Assembly: GCF_007795095.1 (NCBI RefSeq)
Contig: NZ_CP042218.1
Location: forward strand, 1,178,001-1,242,000
DNA from: Luteimonas granuli
GTDB taxonomy: Bacteria > Pseudomonadota > Gammaproteobacteria > Xanthomonadales > Xanthomonadaceae
Length of the DNA: 64,000 bases
Reading direction: 5' to 3'
A program made the position numbers and the translations under genes. Shown here piece after piece: positions 21,615-30,832 of this stretch. Below the pieces are notes generated by a model, which had not been told where the DNA came from, did not search any database, and saw only the letters and a list, made by a program, of their open reading frames with translations. Every line of letters starts with the position of its first letter. Position 1 is the first letter of the stretch.

Positions 21615-23477
21615 GTGAGCGTAGCAGCCGGCAGAAGGATCGCAGCAGGTACCGGCACGGAAGCGTCGCGCCCGGCGGCGCCGGTGCGCGCCGAGTTCCC
21701 GCCCGCGCACTACTGGCGCCGCTGGTGCGCCGACGCCGCCGCGCCCGAGCCGGTGCGCGTCGATGATCCGCCGATGGAGCCGGCCCCGCCGCCGGTCACG
21801 CCCCCGGTCGCCGCCGACGGCACCACGGACGCGCCCTACCGGGTGCTGGTGGTGGAAGACGACCTCAGCCAGGCGCTGTTCGCCGAAAGCGTGCTCGGCG
21901 GCGCCGGCATGCAGGCGGCGGTCGTCTCGGTGGCCGCCGAGGTGATGGCGGCGCTGGAGACCTTCGGCCCCGACCTGGTCCTCATGGACCTGCACATGCC
22001 GGGCATGGACGGCGTCGAACTCACCCACCTGATCCGCGGGCACGCCACGCACGGACACGTGCCGATCGTGTTCCTCACCGGCGACCCCGACCCCGAACGC
22101 CAGTTCGAGGTGCTCGAGGTCGGCGCGGACGACTTCCTCACCAAGCCGGTGCGGCCGCGGCATCTGATCGCCGCGGTGCAGAGCCGCGTGCGTCGCGCCC
22201 GCCTGCTCCGACACGAACGCAGCGGCGGCACGCGGCATCCCGCCACCGGCCTGTTCACCCGCTCGCACATGCTGCAACGCCTGAATTCGATGATCCCCGG
22301 CGACCCCAGCGGCGCGCTCTACCTGGTCGAGATCGCCGGCGTCGGCGCGCTCCGCGACCGTTACGGTTACGCCGGGCTCGAGCAACTGCTGACCGATGCC
22401 GCGACCCGCGTCCGCGAAGCCGCTTCCGGCCATGCCGTATCGCGCTTGGGCGACAACATCTACCTGGTCCACGCCACCGGGCTCGGGCCCGACCAGCTGC
22501 CCGATAGTGCGCGCATGCTGCGCGACGCCCTGGGCCGCGAAGGCTTCAGCGTCAACGGCGAGGATGTGCGCCTGCGCGCCTACGTCGGCTACACCGCGCT
22601 GTCCCACGGTTACGGCGACGCCAGCAGCGCGCTGGGCGCGGCCGAGCGCGCGCTTCGCGAAGCGCGCACCCAGCCGATCGCGGTCGCCGGGTACCAGCCT
22701 CCGCGCCAGCGTGACCACGACCAGGCCATGGCCGGATCGGTGCGCCAGGCGCTGGCGGAAGGCCGCATCGAACTCGCGTTCCAGCCGGTGGTGGCCGTGA
22801 GCGGTGGCGACGAGGCCCAGTTCCAGACCCTGCTGCGCATGCGCGACGTGGATGGCAGCCTGCAGGCGGCGGCCAGCTTCCTGCCTGCCGCCGAAGCGGC
22901 CGACCTCATGCACGACATCGACGAGCGCGCGCTCGAACTGGCGGTGACCGTGCTCCACGAGCGCGCCGCCGCGGGACAGCCGGTGCGCCTGTTCGTATCG
23001 CAGTCGGCGCGCAGCCTGGCCCGCGAAGGCCACGCCGAACATGTCCTGGGGATCCTCGCCGCCTACGGCATCGAGAGCGGGCGGATCGTGATCGACGTAC
23101 GCCAGGAAGAAGCACTGATCCACACCCTGGCGCTACGCGAGTTCTGCGATGCCATGGTGCCGGCCGGCGTGCAGCTGTGCCTGGGGCAATACCAGTCGGG
23201 CCAAGAGGCCGACGCCCTGCTCGCGCAGCTGCCGCTGGCCTACGTGCGGCTCGCCCCGTGCTATTCGCAGAAGCTCGACAACCAGGCCGTGCGCGACGGG
23301 ATGCGCGACGCGATCGAGCGCGCGCACCGCCTCGGCCTGCTCGTCATCGGCCCGCAGGTGGAGGACCCCCAGGCCGCCGCCACGCTGTGGATGAGCGGCG
23401 TCGACTTCATCCAGGGCAACCTGGTGCAGCAGGCGGCGGGCGGCCTGGACTTCGATTTCCACCATTCGGTGCTCTGA
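21615..23477 (+). CDS. REC - degenerate GGDEF - degenerate EAL protein (FimX-like)
   Basis: About 620 residues. An N-terminal receiver (residues about 75-195) is intact: VLVVEDD, phospho-acceptor Asp in [13 protein letters not shown], and Lys in [13 protein letters not shown]. Next is a GGDEF-like domain whose signature reads RLGDNI, so it is inactive. Last is an EAL-like domain: the start [11 protein letters not shown] is kept, but the EAL triad is TLL (FQTLLRMRD) and the DDFGTGYS loop is replaced by LCLGQYQSG. Like FimX it is therefore probably a c-di-GMP receptor, not an enzyme. The GTG at 21615 was chosen; open frame further upstream only shadows the DUF4126 gene. One base separates its stop from the next gene. 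Confidence 0.82.
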   Translation: MSVAAGRRIAAGTGTEASRPAAPVRAEFPPAHYWRRWCADAAAPEPVRVDDPPMEPAPPPVTPPVAADGTTDAPYRVLVVEDDLSQALFAESVLGGAGMQAAVVSVAAEVMAALETFGPDLVLMDLHMPGMDGVELTHLIRGHATHGHVPIVFLTGDPDPERQFEVLEVGADDFLTKPVRPRHLIAAVQSRVRRARLLRHERSGGTRHPATGLFTRSHMLQRLNSMIPGDPSGALYLVEIAGVGALRDRYGYAGLEQLLTDAATRVREAASGHAVSRLGDNIYLVHATGLGPDQLPDSARMLRDALGREGFSVNGEDVRLRAYVGYTALSHGYGDASSALGAAERALREARTQPIAVAGYQPPRQRDHDQAMAGSVRQALAEGRIELAFQPVVAVSGGDEAQFQTLLRMRDVDGSLQAAASFLPAAEAADLMHDIDERALELAVTVLHERAAAGQPVRLFVSQSARSLAREGHAEHVLGILAAYGIESGRIVIDVRQEEALIHTLALREFCDAMVPAGVQLCLGQYQSGQEADALLAQLPLAYVRLAPCYSQKLDNQAVRDGMRDAIERAHRLGLLVIGPQVEDPQAAATLWMSGVDFIQGNLVQQAAGGLDFDFHHSVL

Positions 23478-23478
23478 G

Positions 23479-25968
23479 ATGATCACCCGCGCCCGTCCTT
23501 CGGCGATGATGCTGCGCTGGCTGGCACTGGGGGCGGCCGCCGGCGCCGCGGCGACCCTGATGCTCGACCTGCTGGGGCTCGCGGGCCCCTGGCAGCATGC
23601 GGCCCTGGTGCTGGTGCTGCTGGCGCTGTTCGCGGTGGCCGCGATCCACATCAGCGTGCGCCGGCGCGACCATGAGATGGACGAGGCCGACGAGCGCGCG
23701 CGGCGCGATGAAGTCGCCATGGAACAGATGCAGGCGCAGATCGCGCAGCACACCCAGCTCGAGCAGCAGCTGCGCCAGGCCAAGCAGGCGGCCGAGTCGG
23801 CGGTGATGGCCAAGGGCGAGTTCCTGGCCACGATGAGCCACGAGATCCGCACTCCGCTCAACGGCATCGTGCCGATGCTCGATCTGCTGATGCACGCCCG
23901 CCTGGCAGCCGACCACGCCGAGCTGGTGCGTACGGCCTACACCTCCTCGCAGCAGATGCTGCGGATCGTCGACGACATCCTCGACTACTCCAAGCTCGAG
24001 GCCGACAAGCTCGACCTCGAGACCACCGGCTTCAACCTGCGCGAGCTGCTCGACGGCGTGGTGCAGCTGATGGAGCGCCCGGCGCAGGGCAAGGGCCTGC
24101 GCATGCGCCTGGACATCGACCCCGCGGTCCGCCTTGCGGTGCGCGGCGATCCGGTGCGCCTGCGCCAGGTGCTCGGCAACCTGGTCTCGAACGCGGTCAA
24201 GTTCACCGAGCGCGGCTCGGTCTCGCTGTCGGTGCGCCGCATCGGCGAGACCGCGGCACAGCACCAGCTGCGCTTCGAAGTGGCCGACACCGGGATCGGC
24301 ATCCCGACCGGCTCGCAGGCGCGGCTGTTCACCGCCTTCACCCAGGCCGACGCCTCCACCACCCGCCTCTATGGCGGCACCGGACTGGGCCTGGCCATCT
24401 CGAAGCGCATCGTCGACCTGATGGGGGGACGCATCGGCGTCGAATCCGTGCCAGGCCAGGGCGCCACCTTCTGGTTCGAGATCCCGCTGCTCAAGGCGAC
24501 CGGCGACATGCCGTCGGCGACCGGCGACAGCACGGCGCGCGGCCGCCTGCTGCTGCTCAGCGCCGATCCGCGCCTGCGCCTGCGGCTGTCGATGCTGCTG
24601 CCGAACTGGGGCCTGCGCGTGAGCGCCGTCGAGACCACGCAGGAGGCCCTCGACCGCCTGCGCGTGGCTGCCAACCAGGGCACGCCCTGGGCCTATACCC
24701 TGGTGCTGGCGGACCTCGCCGGCATGCGCAGCACCGCGGTGGCCCTGCACCGCAACCTCGGCCGCCAGGCCGTCTATGGCGACCTCAAGCTGGTCTGCCT
24801 CTACGGGGACGACCCGGTCCCCGACGAACTGCGACACAGCGTCACCCTCCTCAGCCGGCAGTCCCCCGACGCCGACCTCCGCGCCGCCCTGCTGGGCGGC
24901 TCCGCCACGCAGGCACCGGACAACGTCAGGGAACCTTCCGCCATGGCCAACGCCACCCGACCCGCTCCGCCGGCCCCGGCCCCGATGCGCACCGCGCGCG
25001 TGCTGCTGGTCGAGGACAACCCCGTGAACCTGATGGTGGGCCAGCGCCTGCTGTCGGTGCTCGGCATCACCTGCGACACCGCCAGCAACGGCGAGGCCGC
25101 GCTGCTGCGCATGGAGGCTTCCCGCTACGACATCGTGCTGATGGACTGCCAGATGCCGGTCATGGACGGCTACAGCGCCACACGCCGCTGGCGCGAGATG
25201 GAGCAGGACGCCGGCGACGGCCGCCACGTGCCGATCATCGCCATGACCGCGAACGCCATGGCCGGCGACCGCCAGAAATGCCTGGACTCGGGCATGGACG
25301 ACTACCTGGCCAAGCCGGTGACGCGCAGCGAGCTGGAACGCACGCTGGCACGCTGGTGGAACGCCGAGGCCGCGGCGGCCGCGGCGCAGCGCGAGTCCTA
25401 CCGGGTGGATCCCGAGACCGGGGACATGCTTCCACCCGGTCGTGCCGACGCGAATGCCGGCGACGGGGTCGGAACCGTCCAGGCCGGGGATGCCCCTCCG
25501 GTCGCGGAAAGCCCGGACGCCGACGCGGATGCGGTCGCGCCATCGGCCGCGCCGACGCCCGCGGCCCCGCCTCCCAAGCTGCCGCCGGTGCTCGACCATG
25601 AGGTCCTGGAGGAACTGCGCGCCGTGCTCGGCGGCGACCTCGACCATCTCATCGACGTCTTCCTGGACGACTCGCCGCGGCTGATCGCCGCCCTGGAGCA
25701 GGCCGCCATCGGTCCGGACTACGACGCCCTGCGCGATGCCGCGCACTCGCTGAAGTCGTCGAGCGCGAACCTGGGTGCGATGTCGCTGTCGACCGCGGCC
25801 AAACGCGTGGAACTGGGCGCGCGCGAGCGCCTGCTCGAGCGCCCCGCCGTGGCGGTGGCCCTGGTGGCCAACGAATTCGCGCGCGCGCGCGGCGCTGAAG
25901 GCCGCCAGCCCGGCGCAGGCCTAGGGTTTCCCGGGTTGCCCGGGTTCCCGCTGCAGGAGCAGCTATAG
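23479..25968 (+). CDS. Hybrid sensor histidine kinase with two receivers and Hpt
   Basis: Protein of 829 residues. Two membrane helices at the N-terminus (about 10-60), a coiled coil, then HisKA with the phospho-His in [20 protein letters not shown], and a HATPase with [16 protein letters not shown] and [12 protein letters not shown] first receiver-like segment (about 355-485) lacks the acceptor Asp motif. A second receiver is intact ([46 protein letters not shown]). The C-terminal Hpt has [14 protein letters not shown]. It is probably cotranscribed with the FimX-like gene, which could be its partner. The last codons (LQEQL-stop) are provided by a REP palindrome. Confidence 0.9.
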   Translation: MITRARPSAMMLRWLALGAAAGAAATLMLDLLGLAGPWQHAALVLVLLALFAVAAIHISVRRRDHEMDEADERARRDEVAMEQMQAQIAQHTQLEQQLRQAKQAAESAVMAKGEFLATMSHEIRTPLNGIVPMLDLLMHARLAADHAELVRTAYTSSQQMLRIVDDILDYSKLEADKLDLETTGFNLRELLDGVVQLMERPAQGKGLRMRLDIDPAVRLAVRGDPVRLRQVLGNLVSNAVKFTERGSVSLSVRRIGETAAQHQLRFEVADTGIGIPTGSQARLFTAFTQADASTTRLYGGTGLGLAISKRIVDLMGGRIGVESVPGQGATFWFEIPLLKATGDMPSATGDSTARGRLLLLSADPRLRLRLSMLLPNWGLRVSAVETTQEALDRLRVAANQGTPWAYTLVLADLAGMRSTAVALHRNLGRQAVYGDLKLVCLYGDDPVPDELRHSVTLLSRQSPDADLRAALLGGSATQAPDNVREPSAMANATRPAPPAPAPMRTARVLLVEDNPVNLMVGQRLLSVLGITCDTASNGEAALLRMEASRYDIVLMDCQMPVMDGYSATRRWREMEQDAGDGRHVPIIAMTANAMAGDRQKCLDSGMDDYLAKPVTRSELERTLARWWNAEAAAAAAQRESYRVDPETGDMLPPGRADANAGDGVGTVQAGDAPPVAESPDADADAVAPSAAPTPAAPPPKLPPVLDHEVLEELRAVLGGDLDHLIDVFLDDSPRLIAALEQAAIGPDYDALRDAAHSLKSSSANLGAMSLSTAAKRVELGARERLLERPAVAVALVANEFARARGAEGRQPGAGLGFPGLPGFPLQEQL

Positions 25969-26009
25969 CTGCGACCGCGATCCCAGGTCGCAGCTATAGC
26001 TGCTCCTAC
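25953..26009. repeat. Inverted pair of REP palindromes
   Basis: GCAGGAGCAGCTATAGCTGC continuing GACC (25953-25976) and its inverted partner GGTCGCAGCTATAGCTGCTC continuing CTAC (25986-26009) are nine bases apart. Each core AGCTATAGCT is itself palindromic. The first copy overlaps the 3' end of the hybrid kinase gene and supplies its TAG stop. The paired layout could act as a terminator between the convergent kinase and bfr genes (inference). Confidence 0.8.
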
Positions 26010-26028
26010 GGTTGGGAGGGGATGGAAC

Positions 26029-26499
26029 TCAGCCGTCCATCTTCGACTGCAGGTAGTTCTGCTCGCCCACGCGGGTGATCAGGTCGAGCTGGGTCTCGAT
26101 CCAGTCGACGTGCTCTTCCTCGGAATCGAGGATGTCCCGGAACAGGTGACCGCTGGTGTAGTCCTTGACCGATTCGCAGTACGCGATCGCCTCGCGCAGC
26201 AGCGGCAGACCGTCCATTTCCAGCGCCAGGTCGCACTCCAGGACCTCACGCGGGCTCTCGCCCACGCGCAACTTGCCCAGCGCCTGGAAGTTCGGCAGCC
26301 CCTCGAGGAACAGGATGCGGTCGGCCAGCCGGTCGGCGTGCTTCATCTCGTCGATCGACTCCTCGTACTCGTGCTTCGCGAGTTCCTCGAGGCCCCAGTT
26401 CTTCAGCATCTTGGAATGCAGGAAATACTGGTTGATCGCGGTGAGCTCGTTGTACAGAGCCTTGTTGAGGTACTCGATGACCTTGGGGTCGCCCTTCAT
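26029..26499 (-). CDS. bfr: Bacterioferritin
   Basis: Iron-storage protein that forms a 24-subunit haem-containing shell. The 156 residues have the ferroxidase ligands (Glu18 in [15 protein letters not shown], Glu51 and His54 in [20 protein letters not shown], Glu94, then [15 protein letters not shown]). The haem-ligand Met52 is present in IDEMKH. It lies 119 bases downstream of bfd on the same strand. Confidence 0.96.
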   Translation of the reverse strand: MKGDPKVIEYLNKALYNELTAINQYFLHSKMLKNWGLEELAKHEYEESIDEMKHADRLADRILFLEGLPNFQALGKLRVGESPREVLECDLALEMDGLPLLREAIAYCESVKDYTSGHLFRDILDSEEEHVDWIETQLDLITRVGEQNYLQSKMDG

Positions 26500-26618
26500 G
26501 GCAGGCCTCCGGCGTAGTGGGAAGATGCACGGGACTGTAGCGCCAACCGCCGGGCGGGTGGCGGAACGGGAATCGTGATCATCCCGGCGCGCGCGACGCG
26601 CGCCTCGCAGCCGGTGGC

Positions 26619-26822
26619 TCAGGCGGCATCGGCCAGCGGCAGCACCTGGAAGACCCGGCGCGCGGCCGTTTCGTCCAGCAGGCGCGCGGCGGTGTCCACG
26701 CAGCTGCCGCAGCTGGCACCGCAGCCGGTGCGCATCGTGAGTTCCGCCATGCTGCCGCAGCCGGCAGCCGCCGCCTCGCGGATCTGGTGGTCGGTCACCC
26801 CGTTGCAGATACAGACGTACAC
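26619..26822 (-). CDS. bfd: Bacterioferritin-associated ferredoxin (GTG start)
   Basis: Small [2Fe-2S] protein of 67 residues that reduces stored iron in bacterioferritin and releases it. The four cysteine ligands are seen as [15 protein letters not shown] and the second pair in [16 protein letters not shown]. No ATG is available in frame near the conserved start; GTG at 26822 immediately precedes YVCICNG. A Fur-like box lies 44 bases upstream, fitting iron-repressed expression. Confidence 0.9.
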   Translation of the reverse strand: MYVCICNGVTDHQIREAAAAGCGSMAELTMRTGCGASCGSCVDTAARLLDETAARRVFQVLPLADAA

Positions 26823-26865
26823 GGCTCGCTCGCAGATCCGGGAACAGGAGGATTGTCCGCCCACA

Positions 26866-26882
26866 TGAGAATGATTGTCAAT
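26866..26882. promoter_or_regulatory. Fur-box-like site upstream of bfd
   Basis: TGAGAATGATTGTCAAT, with flanking A and G, resembles the Fur consensus of hexamer repeats (GATAAT-type) and the AATGAGAAT sites of xanthomonads. It lies about 44-60 bases upstream of the bfd start, and bfd is a common Fur target. Found by eye only. Confidence 0.55.
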
Positions 26883-26953
26883 GCTGAATGAGGATCGACT
26901 GCAACTGGACCCGCTCCGCAGGATCCTGCGCGGCGCCGCGTGGCAGCGAGAGA

Positions 26954-27565
26954 TCAGTCGACCGGGAACCTGCGCGGCGCCGCCGGCCCGCGGCCTGGCG
27001 CGGCGCAACCGCCACCCGTCCTCGCTCCGCCGCCCCGTCCCCGACTCCTCTGGGATTCCAGACTGATGGTGGGCACCGCAGTCGCGCCCGCCACCTGCCG
27101 AGCGAAGGGCGCAAGGTGCTGGAGCGCCCGGGTGTAGACCCCGCGCTTGAAGTTGACCACATGCTCCAGCGGGTACCAGAAATCCACCCAGCGCCAATGG
27201 TCGAACTCGGGCTTCTCGGAGAGGTCCAGGCGCAGGTCCCGGTCGGTGCCGGTGAAACGCAGCAGGAACCAGACCTGCTTCTGCCCGATGCAGACCAGAC
27301 GGTCGTTGCGGCGGATGGCCCGCGACGGCAGCCGGTAGCGCAGCCAGCCCGGTGTCACGCCGAGCACGTCCACGTGCCCGGGCAGCAGCCCGGTCTCCTC
27401 GCGCAGCTCGCGGTACATGGCCTCGACCGGCGTCTCGTCGGAGTTCATCCCGCCCTGCGGGAACTGCCAGCCGTCGCGGCGCACCCGCCGCGCCCAGAAC
27501 ACGCGGCCGTCGGGGTGCATCAGCACGATGCCCACGTTGGGGCGATAGCCGTCCGGATCGATCAC
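26954..27565 (-). CDS. rppH: RNA pyrophosphohydrolase
   Basis: Nudix enzyme that removes pyrophosphate from 5'-triphosphate mRNA ends and so triggers decay. The conserved N-terminus [20 protein letters not shown], the [13 protein letters not shown] segment and the Nudix box ([20 protein letters not shown]) are present, with [20 protein letters not shown] near the C-terminus. The GTG at 27565 gives the standard [11 protein letters not shown] start and 203 residues; an ATG ten codons upstream is possible. The C-terminal 45 residues are Gly/Arg/Ala-rich and poorly conserved, as in other Xanthomonadaceae. Confidence 0.93.
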   Translation of the reverse strand: MIDPDGYRPNVGIVLMHPDGRVFWARRVRRDGWQFPQGGMNSDETPVEAMYRELREETGLLPGHVDVLGVTPGWLRYRLPSRAIRRNDRLVCIGQKQVWFLLRFTGTDRDLRLDLSEKPEFDHWRWVDFWYPLEHVVNFKRGVYTRALQHLAPFARQVAGATAVPTISLESQRSRGRGGGARTGGGCAAPGRGPAAPRRFPVD

Positions 27566-27720
27566 GATGCGGACTCCTGCAGTCTTTCGACGCATCCGGC
27601 GTCACTGCTGGCGACTCTGCCACGGCCAGCCGGGAGCGACAAGCCGGGGACGGGGATTTGACGGCGGGGCCCCGCAAGTGGACAATTGCGGGCTCGCTGC
27701 GCACCGCGCGCGAGTCTCAT

Positions 27721-27797
27721 GGCTATGTAGCTCAGACGGTTAGAGCGCGAGACTCATAATCCCGAGGTCGGTGGTTCGATTCCACCCATAGCCACCA
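27721..27797 (+). tRNA. tRNA-Met (CAU), elongator type, CCA encoded
   Basis: Seventy-seven bases fold as a full cloverleaf: acceptor GGCTATG with CATAGCC, D-stem GCTC/GAGC, anticodon loop CTCATAA (CAU), variable AGGTC, T-stem GGTGG with TTCGATT loop and CCACC, then A-CCA. The acceptor begins G-G pairing to C, unlike initiator tRNA. A tRNA-Ile2 (modified CAU) is the alternative. The anticodon stem has one A-C mismatch (CGAGA opposite TCCCG). Confidence 0.92.
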
Positions 27798-27830
27798 GAT
27801 TTTCCTGTAAGGACAATGTGTTAGCCGACA

Positions 27831-27855
27831 AAAGCCCGCCATCGATGCGGGCTTT
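27831..27855 (+). terminator. Intrinsic terminator after tRNA-Met
   Basis: Nine-pair stem AAAGCCCGC (27831-27839) with GCGGGCTTT (27847-27855) around the loop CATCGAT, ending in TTT. It sits 34 bases after the tRNA and 50 bases from the convergent lipoprotein gene. The A-rich start means it could work for both strands. Confidence 0.8.
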
Positions 27856-27904
27856 CCTGTGACAGGCGCACGCCGCGGCCTTCCGGCAAGGCGGCTTGAG
27901 TGCG

Positions 27905-29299
27905 TTACTCGGCCCGCCGTAGCGTGTACCAGACGGCAGGAGATCCGTGCCGGACGAGTGTCAGAAGTCGGCGATCGGCACTGAGCTGGATAACCATTTC
28001 GTCCGATGCCGTCTGTCCGCGCCAGCTGTATTCCGTGATGACACGGTCACCAACAACGCGATAGCGGCCTTTGATGGCGTTGAGGATTCCGCCGATGGTC
28101 AGATCCTGCTCGTAACTGCCGTCGGGCTTGAACGTCAGCGCTCCACGGACATCTCGGTGCTCGCTGTCCAGCCGGCCGTCGCTGCTTTGGAAAGCAACGG
28201 CCTGGTAAAGCCACCGGTCAACCAGGAGCGGTGTCGCTCCACCGGGCAGAGGCGCAGCCGGGCTCGGATCGGGCGGCACCGGCGGTTGGTTGGTGGGCGG
28301 CGGTGTGGTCGGGGTGGGGACCGGCGGCCCTTGCACGACGCCCGGTGACAGTATTGGCGCCGGGCCCGCAGGCTCGAGCGGGCTCTGTGGCCGGGGCTGG
28401 ACCACAGATGGCGGCGATCCGTTCGTCACCCATTCCATGCCGAGCGGGTTATCGCCCCTGCCCGTTGGAGGTGGGGGCGCACGCGTATCTCCTTGCCACT
28501 GGACCCCCAAAGGATTTGCGTCAGAAGCCGAAGTCGCGTTCCCGTTACCGCCCATGGATGAACTGCCAGCCCAATCCATCCCGAGAGGGTCAGCCCCCGT
28601 GGAGACCGACGGTTGCCCTGTGGTGCCAGGGCCCTTCGTTTCCGATGCCCGCGGGCGAATCCGGGCAGGCGGAACCCACTCGTCCCAACTGCTGTCATAA
28701 CCGTCGTAACCGATGAGATACCGGCCGCCGTCCACCTTGCGCACCTGAGCGGGGTACCAGCGTCCGCTCCAATCAACCTCGACGCGCTCGCCCGCACGGA
28801 ACGTACGGGTGGCCCCGGGAGCGGCTTGCAGGCCGCCGCCGGCCAGTCGTGTACCGGTAGCGGCGTGGCCACCCACGCCTCCGAACAGAACAATCAGCCG
28901 ATCCCCGTCGTCTGCATGATAGAACTCGAATTCATCGCCATTGGCGCGCCGCACGCGGTAGTAGCGCCGGCCAGGCTGGTGGTGCCATGGACGCACTTCT
29001 TCAAGGCGTCCGCGCTGCCCACCCCAGCGATAACTGCCGTCCCGGGCGATCTCCAACTGGTTCATTGCGGCACCCGGCTGATACTGCTGATACACCGCGC
29101 GGCCATCTGCCAGGTATTGCACTGCACCCGGGATCCAGACCTCCCACTTGCCGATAATGCGTGGGTCAAGTGCCCCGGGCCCGGCAACCAGCGGGGCACG
29201 CTGCATGTGCTCCGGATTGACGCGCTCGGCTGCCTGGGCCGAACAACCCCCTGTTAGACCGGCAAGCGCGCCGACCAGAATCCATTGCCATCCCATCAC
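27905..29299 (-). CDS. Putative lipoprotein with Tudor-knot domain and NPLGxxW repeats
   Basis: Protein of 464 residues that I do not recognise as a named gene. It starts with a signal sequence ending LTGGCSA (an imperfect lipobox, Cys19). Residues about 45-145 form a beta-rich domain (IIGKWEVWIPGAVQYL). About 166-216 is a Tudor-knot/chromo-barrel-like domain (GERVEVDWSGRWYPAQVRKV and IGYDGYDSSWDEWVPPARIR). Then a short motif is repeated three times: DPLGMDW, NPLGVQW, NPLGMEW (about 237-290). A Pro-rich linker follows, then a lipocalin-like C-terminal domain (LVDRWLYQAVAF...LTFKPDGSYEQDL). A cell-envelope role is likely, partner unknown. It is convergent with the tRNA and downstream of the chemosensory/c-di-GMP operon. 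Confidence 0.75.
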   Translation of the reverse strand: MMGWQWILVGALAGLTGGCSAQAAERVNPEHMQRAPLVAGPGALDPRIIGKWEVWIPGAVQYLADGRAVYQQYQPGAAMNQLEIARDGSYRWGGQRGRLEEVRPWHHQPGRRYYRVRRANGDEFEFYHADDGDRLIVLFGGVGGHAATGTRLAGGGLQAAPGATRTFRAGERVEVDWSGRWYPAQVRKVDGGRYLIGYDGYDSSWDEWVPPARIRPRASETKGPGTTGQPSVSTGADPLGMDWAGSSSMGGNGNATSASDANPLGVQWQGDTRAPPPPTGRGDNPLGMEWVTNGSPPSVVQPRPQSPLEPAGPAPILSPGVVQGPPVPTPTTPPPTNQPPVPPDPSPAAPLPGGATPLLVDRWLYQAVAFQSSDGRLDSEHRDVRGALTFKPDGSYEQDLTIGGILNAIKGRYRVVGDRVITEYSWRGQTASDEMVIQLSADRRLLTLVRHGSPAVWYTLRRAE

Positions 29300-29329
29300 G
29301 CCCCCCCCGGATCACCCGTAGCCACCATC

Positions 29330-30832
29330 CTACGCCGCGCTCTTCCGCATCGCCTCCGCCAGCACGATCCTGTCCCGTCCCGTCCGCTTGCCCTCGTAGA
29401 GAGCTCCATCGGCGCGGGCGATGAGCTCGCTCGCGGTTTCTCCCGACATGGCCTCGGCCACGCCGATGCTGGCGGTGACCGGGCCGTTCGGCCAGCCGTC
29501 GCCGTGGAACTTCTCGGCGATCCGCGTCGCGACCGCCGCCGCCGCGGTGATGCCGGCCTCCGGAAGGAGCACCGCGAATTCCTCGCCGCCGTAACGGGCG
29601 GCAACGTCCAGCGGACGCATGACGTCCCGCAGGATGCGGCCGGTGCGCTGCAGCACCTCGTCGCCGGCGAGGTGTCCGAAGCGGTCGTTGTAGTTCTTGA
29701 AGCTGTCGAGATCGACCAGCAGCAGGGAGAACGGCATCCCGAAATGCTTCTTGCGGCGCAGCAGCTCGCTGATGGCGGCGTCGAACCCGCGACGGTTGAT
29801 CAGGCCCGTGAGGGTGTCGGTGGTCGCGTGGTCCCTCAGGACCTTGAATTCGTCCCGGTGTCGCTCGATGCGGTCGAGGAGCGCAGCCACCCACCAGATC
29901 AGGCAGGCCACGGTTCCGCCGGTGAACAGGGCCGCCAGTGCGAGCGCGAACGCGTCCGACACTCCAGACCGCAGCTGCAGGGCCTTGAATGCGAAGGAGA
30001 AGGCGGCCGGCAGCAGCAGCGAAGGCAGCAGCAGCCTGCGGGCCAGCACGCCGCCGAGGCTGTCGGCGGTCGCCACGCGGGTCAGCCCGACGGTCGGCGT
30101 GGCCGACATCCAGCCCAGCGCGCCCAGCAGGAGCAGCACCGCGGTGAGGATCGGAAGATGGCTGAACAGTTCACCCCGCTGGCCTGCCAGGGTGACGCCG
30201 TAGGAGGCCAGGCCGACCATGGCGATCGCGATCACTCCGAGCGCCAGGAAATCGCGCAGCCACAGCCAGCGGTCGACTGCCATGAGCAGGCCGATACCGC
30301 CAAGCAGCATGAATCCGACGGCCGCCAGCTCGGCCATCCGCCCCGGCGGCCGTCCGAGCCGTCCTGCATCCGGATCCGGGAACAGGTGGTCGATCCCCAG
30401 ATCCGCTCCCCACAGGTACTGGACCAGCACGGCCGCGCCCAGCAGCAGCAGGGAGACCGAACACACGGTGCTGCCCGCGCGTGCGGCCCGACCTCCGTGG
30501 TGGGCGAGCAACAAGGCACCGCCCGCGATCAGGAATCCGATCGCGGCACTGGGCTTCATCGTGACCTGGCCCGGAACCACCGCCGCCAGCATGACCAGGC
30601 CGCGTGACCACCCCAGCAGGACGGACAGCGCGACCCCGATCAGCAACAGGCCCACGACCCGGGAGAAGACGAGGAAGTGGCGCACGACATCGGCATTGCA
30701 GCGTCCGGGCCGTGAGGCCCTCGCGGCGTCGCAGCGGGCCAGCCGCGTGCCGCCCGGACAGCCACCGACGCCCTGCGGACAGGGCGGCTCGTGTCCCTTC
30801 AGCCGCCTCGCGGCCGCCTTCATTCCACGCAT
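29330..30832 (-). CDS. Membrane diguanylate cyclase (GGDEF)
   Basis: Makes cyclic di-GMP. About seven membrane helices (residues about 50-290) precede a GGDEF domain with DTLTGLINRRGFDAAISELL, the active signature RYGGEEFAVLLPEAG and the metal-binding LLLVDLDSFKNYNDRFGHLA. It seems catalytically competent. The ATG at 30832 overlaps the stop of the upstream PAS-GGDEF-EAL gene (ATGA), favouring coupled translation and 500 residues. The first 45 residues are Cys/Pro/Arg-rich, however, so GTG at 30685 (451 residues), just before the first helix, is a fair alternative. It is the last gene of the chemosensory operon. Confidence 0.88.
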   Translation of the reverse strand: MRGMKAAARRLKGHEPPCPQGVGGCPGGTRLARCDAARASRPGRCNADVVRHFLVFSRVVGLLLIGVALSVLLGWSRGLVMLAAVVPGQVTMKPSAAIGFLIAGGALLLAHHGGRAARAGSTVCSVSLLLLGAAVLVQYLWGADLGIDHLFPDPDAGRLGRPPGRMAELAAVGFMLLGGIGLLMAVDRWLWLRDFLALGVIAIAMVGLASYGVTLAGQRGELFSHLPILTAVLLLLGALGWMSATPTVGLTRVATADSLGGVLARRLLLPSLLLPAAFSFAFKALQLRSGVSDAFALALAALFTGGTVACLIWWVAALLDRIERHRDEFKVLRDHATTDTLTGLINRRGFDAAISELLRRKKHFGMPFSLLLVDLDSFKNYNDRFGHLAGDEVLQRTGRILRDVMRPLDVAARYGGEEFAVLLPEAGITAAAAVATRIAEKFHGDGWPNGPVTASIGVAEAMSGETASELIARADGALYEGKRTGRDRIVLAEAMRKSAA

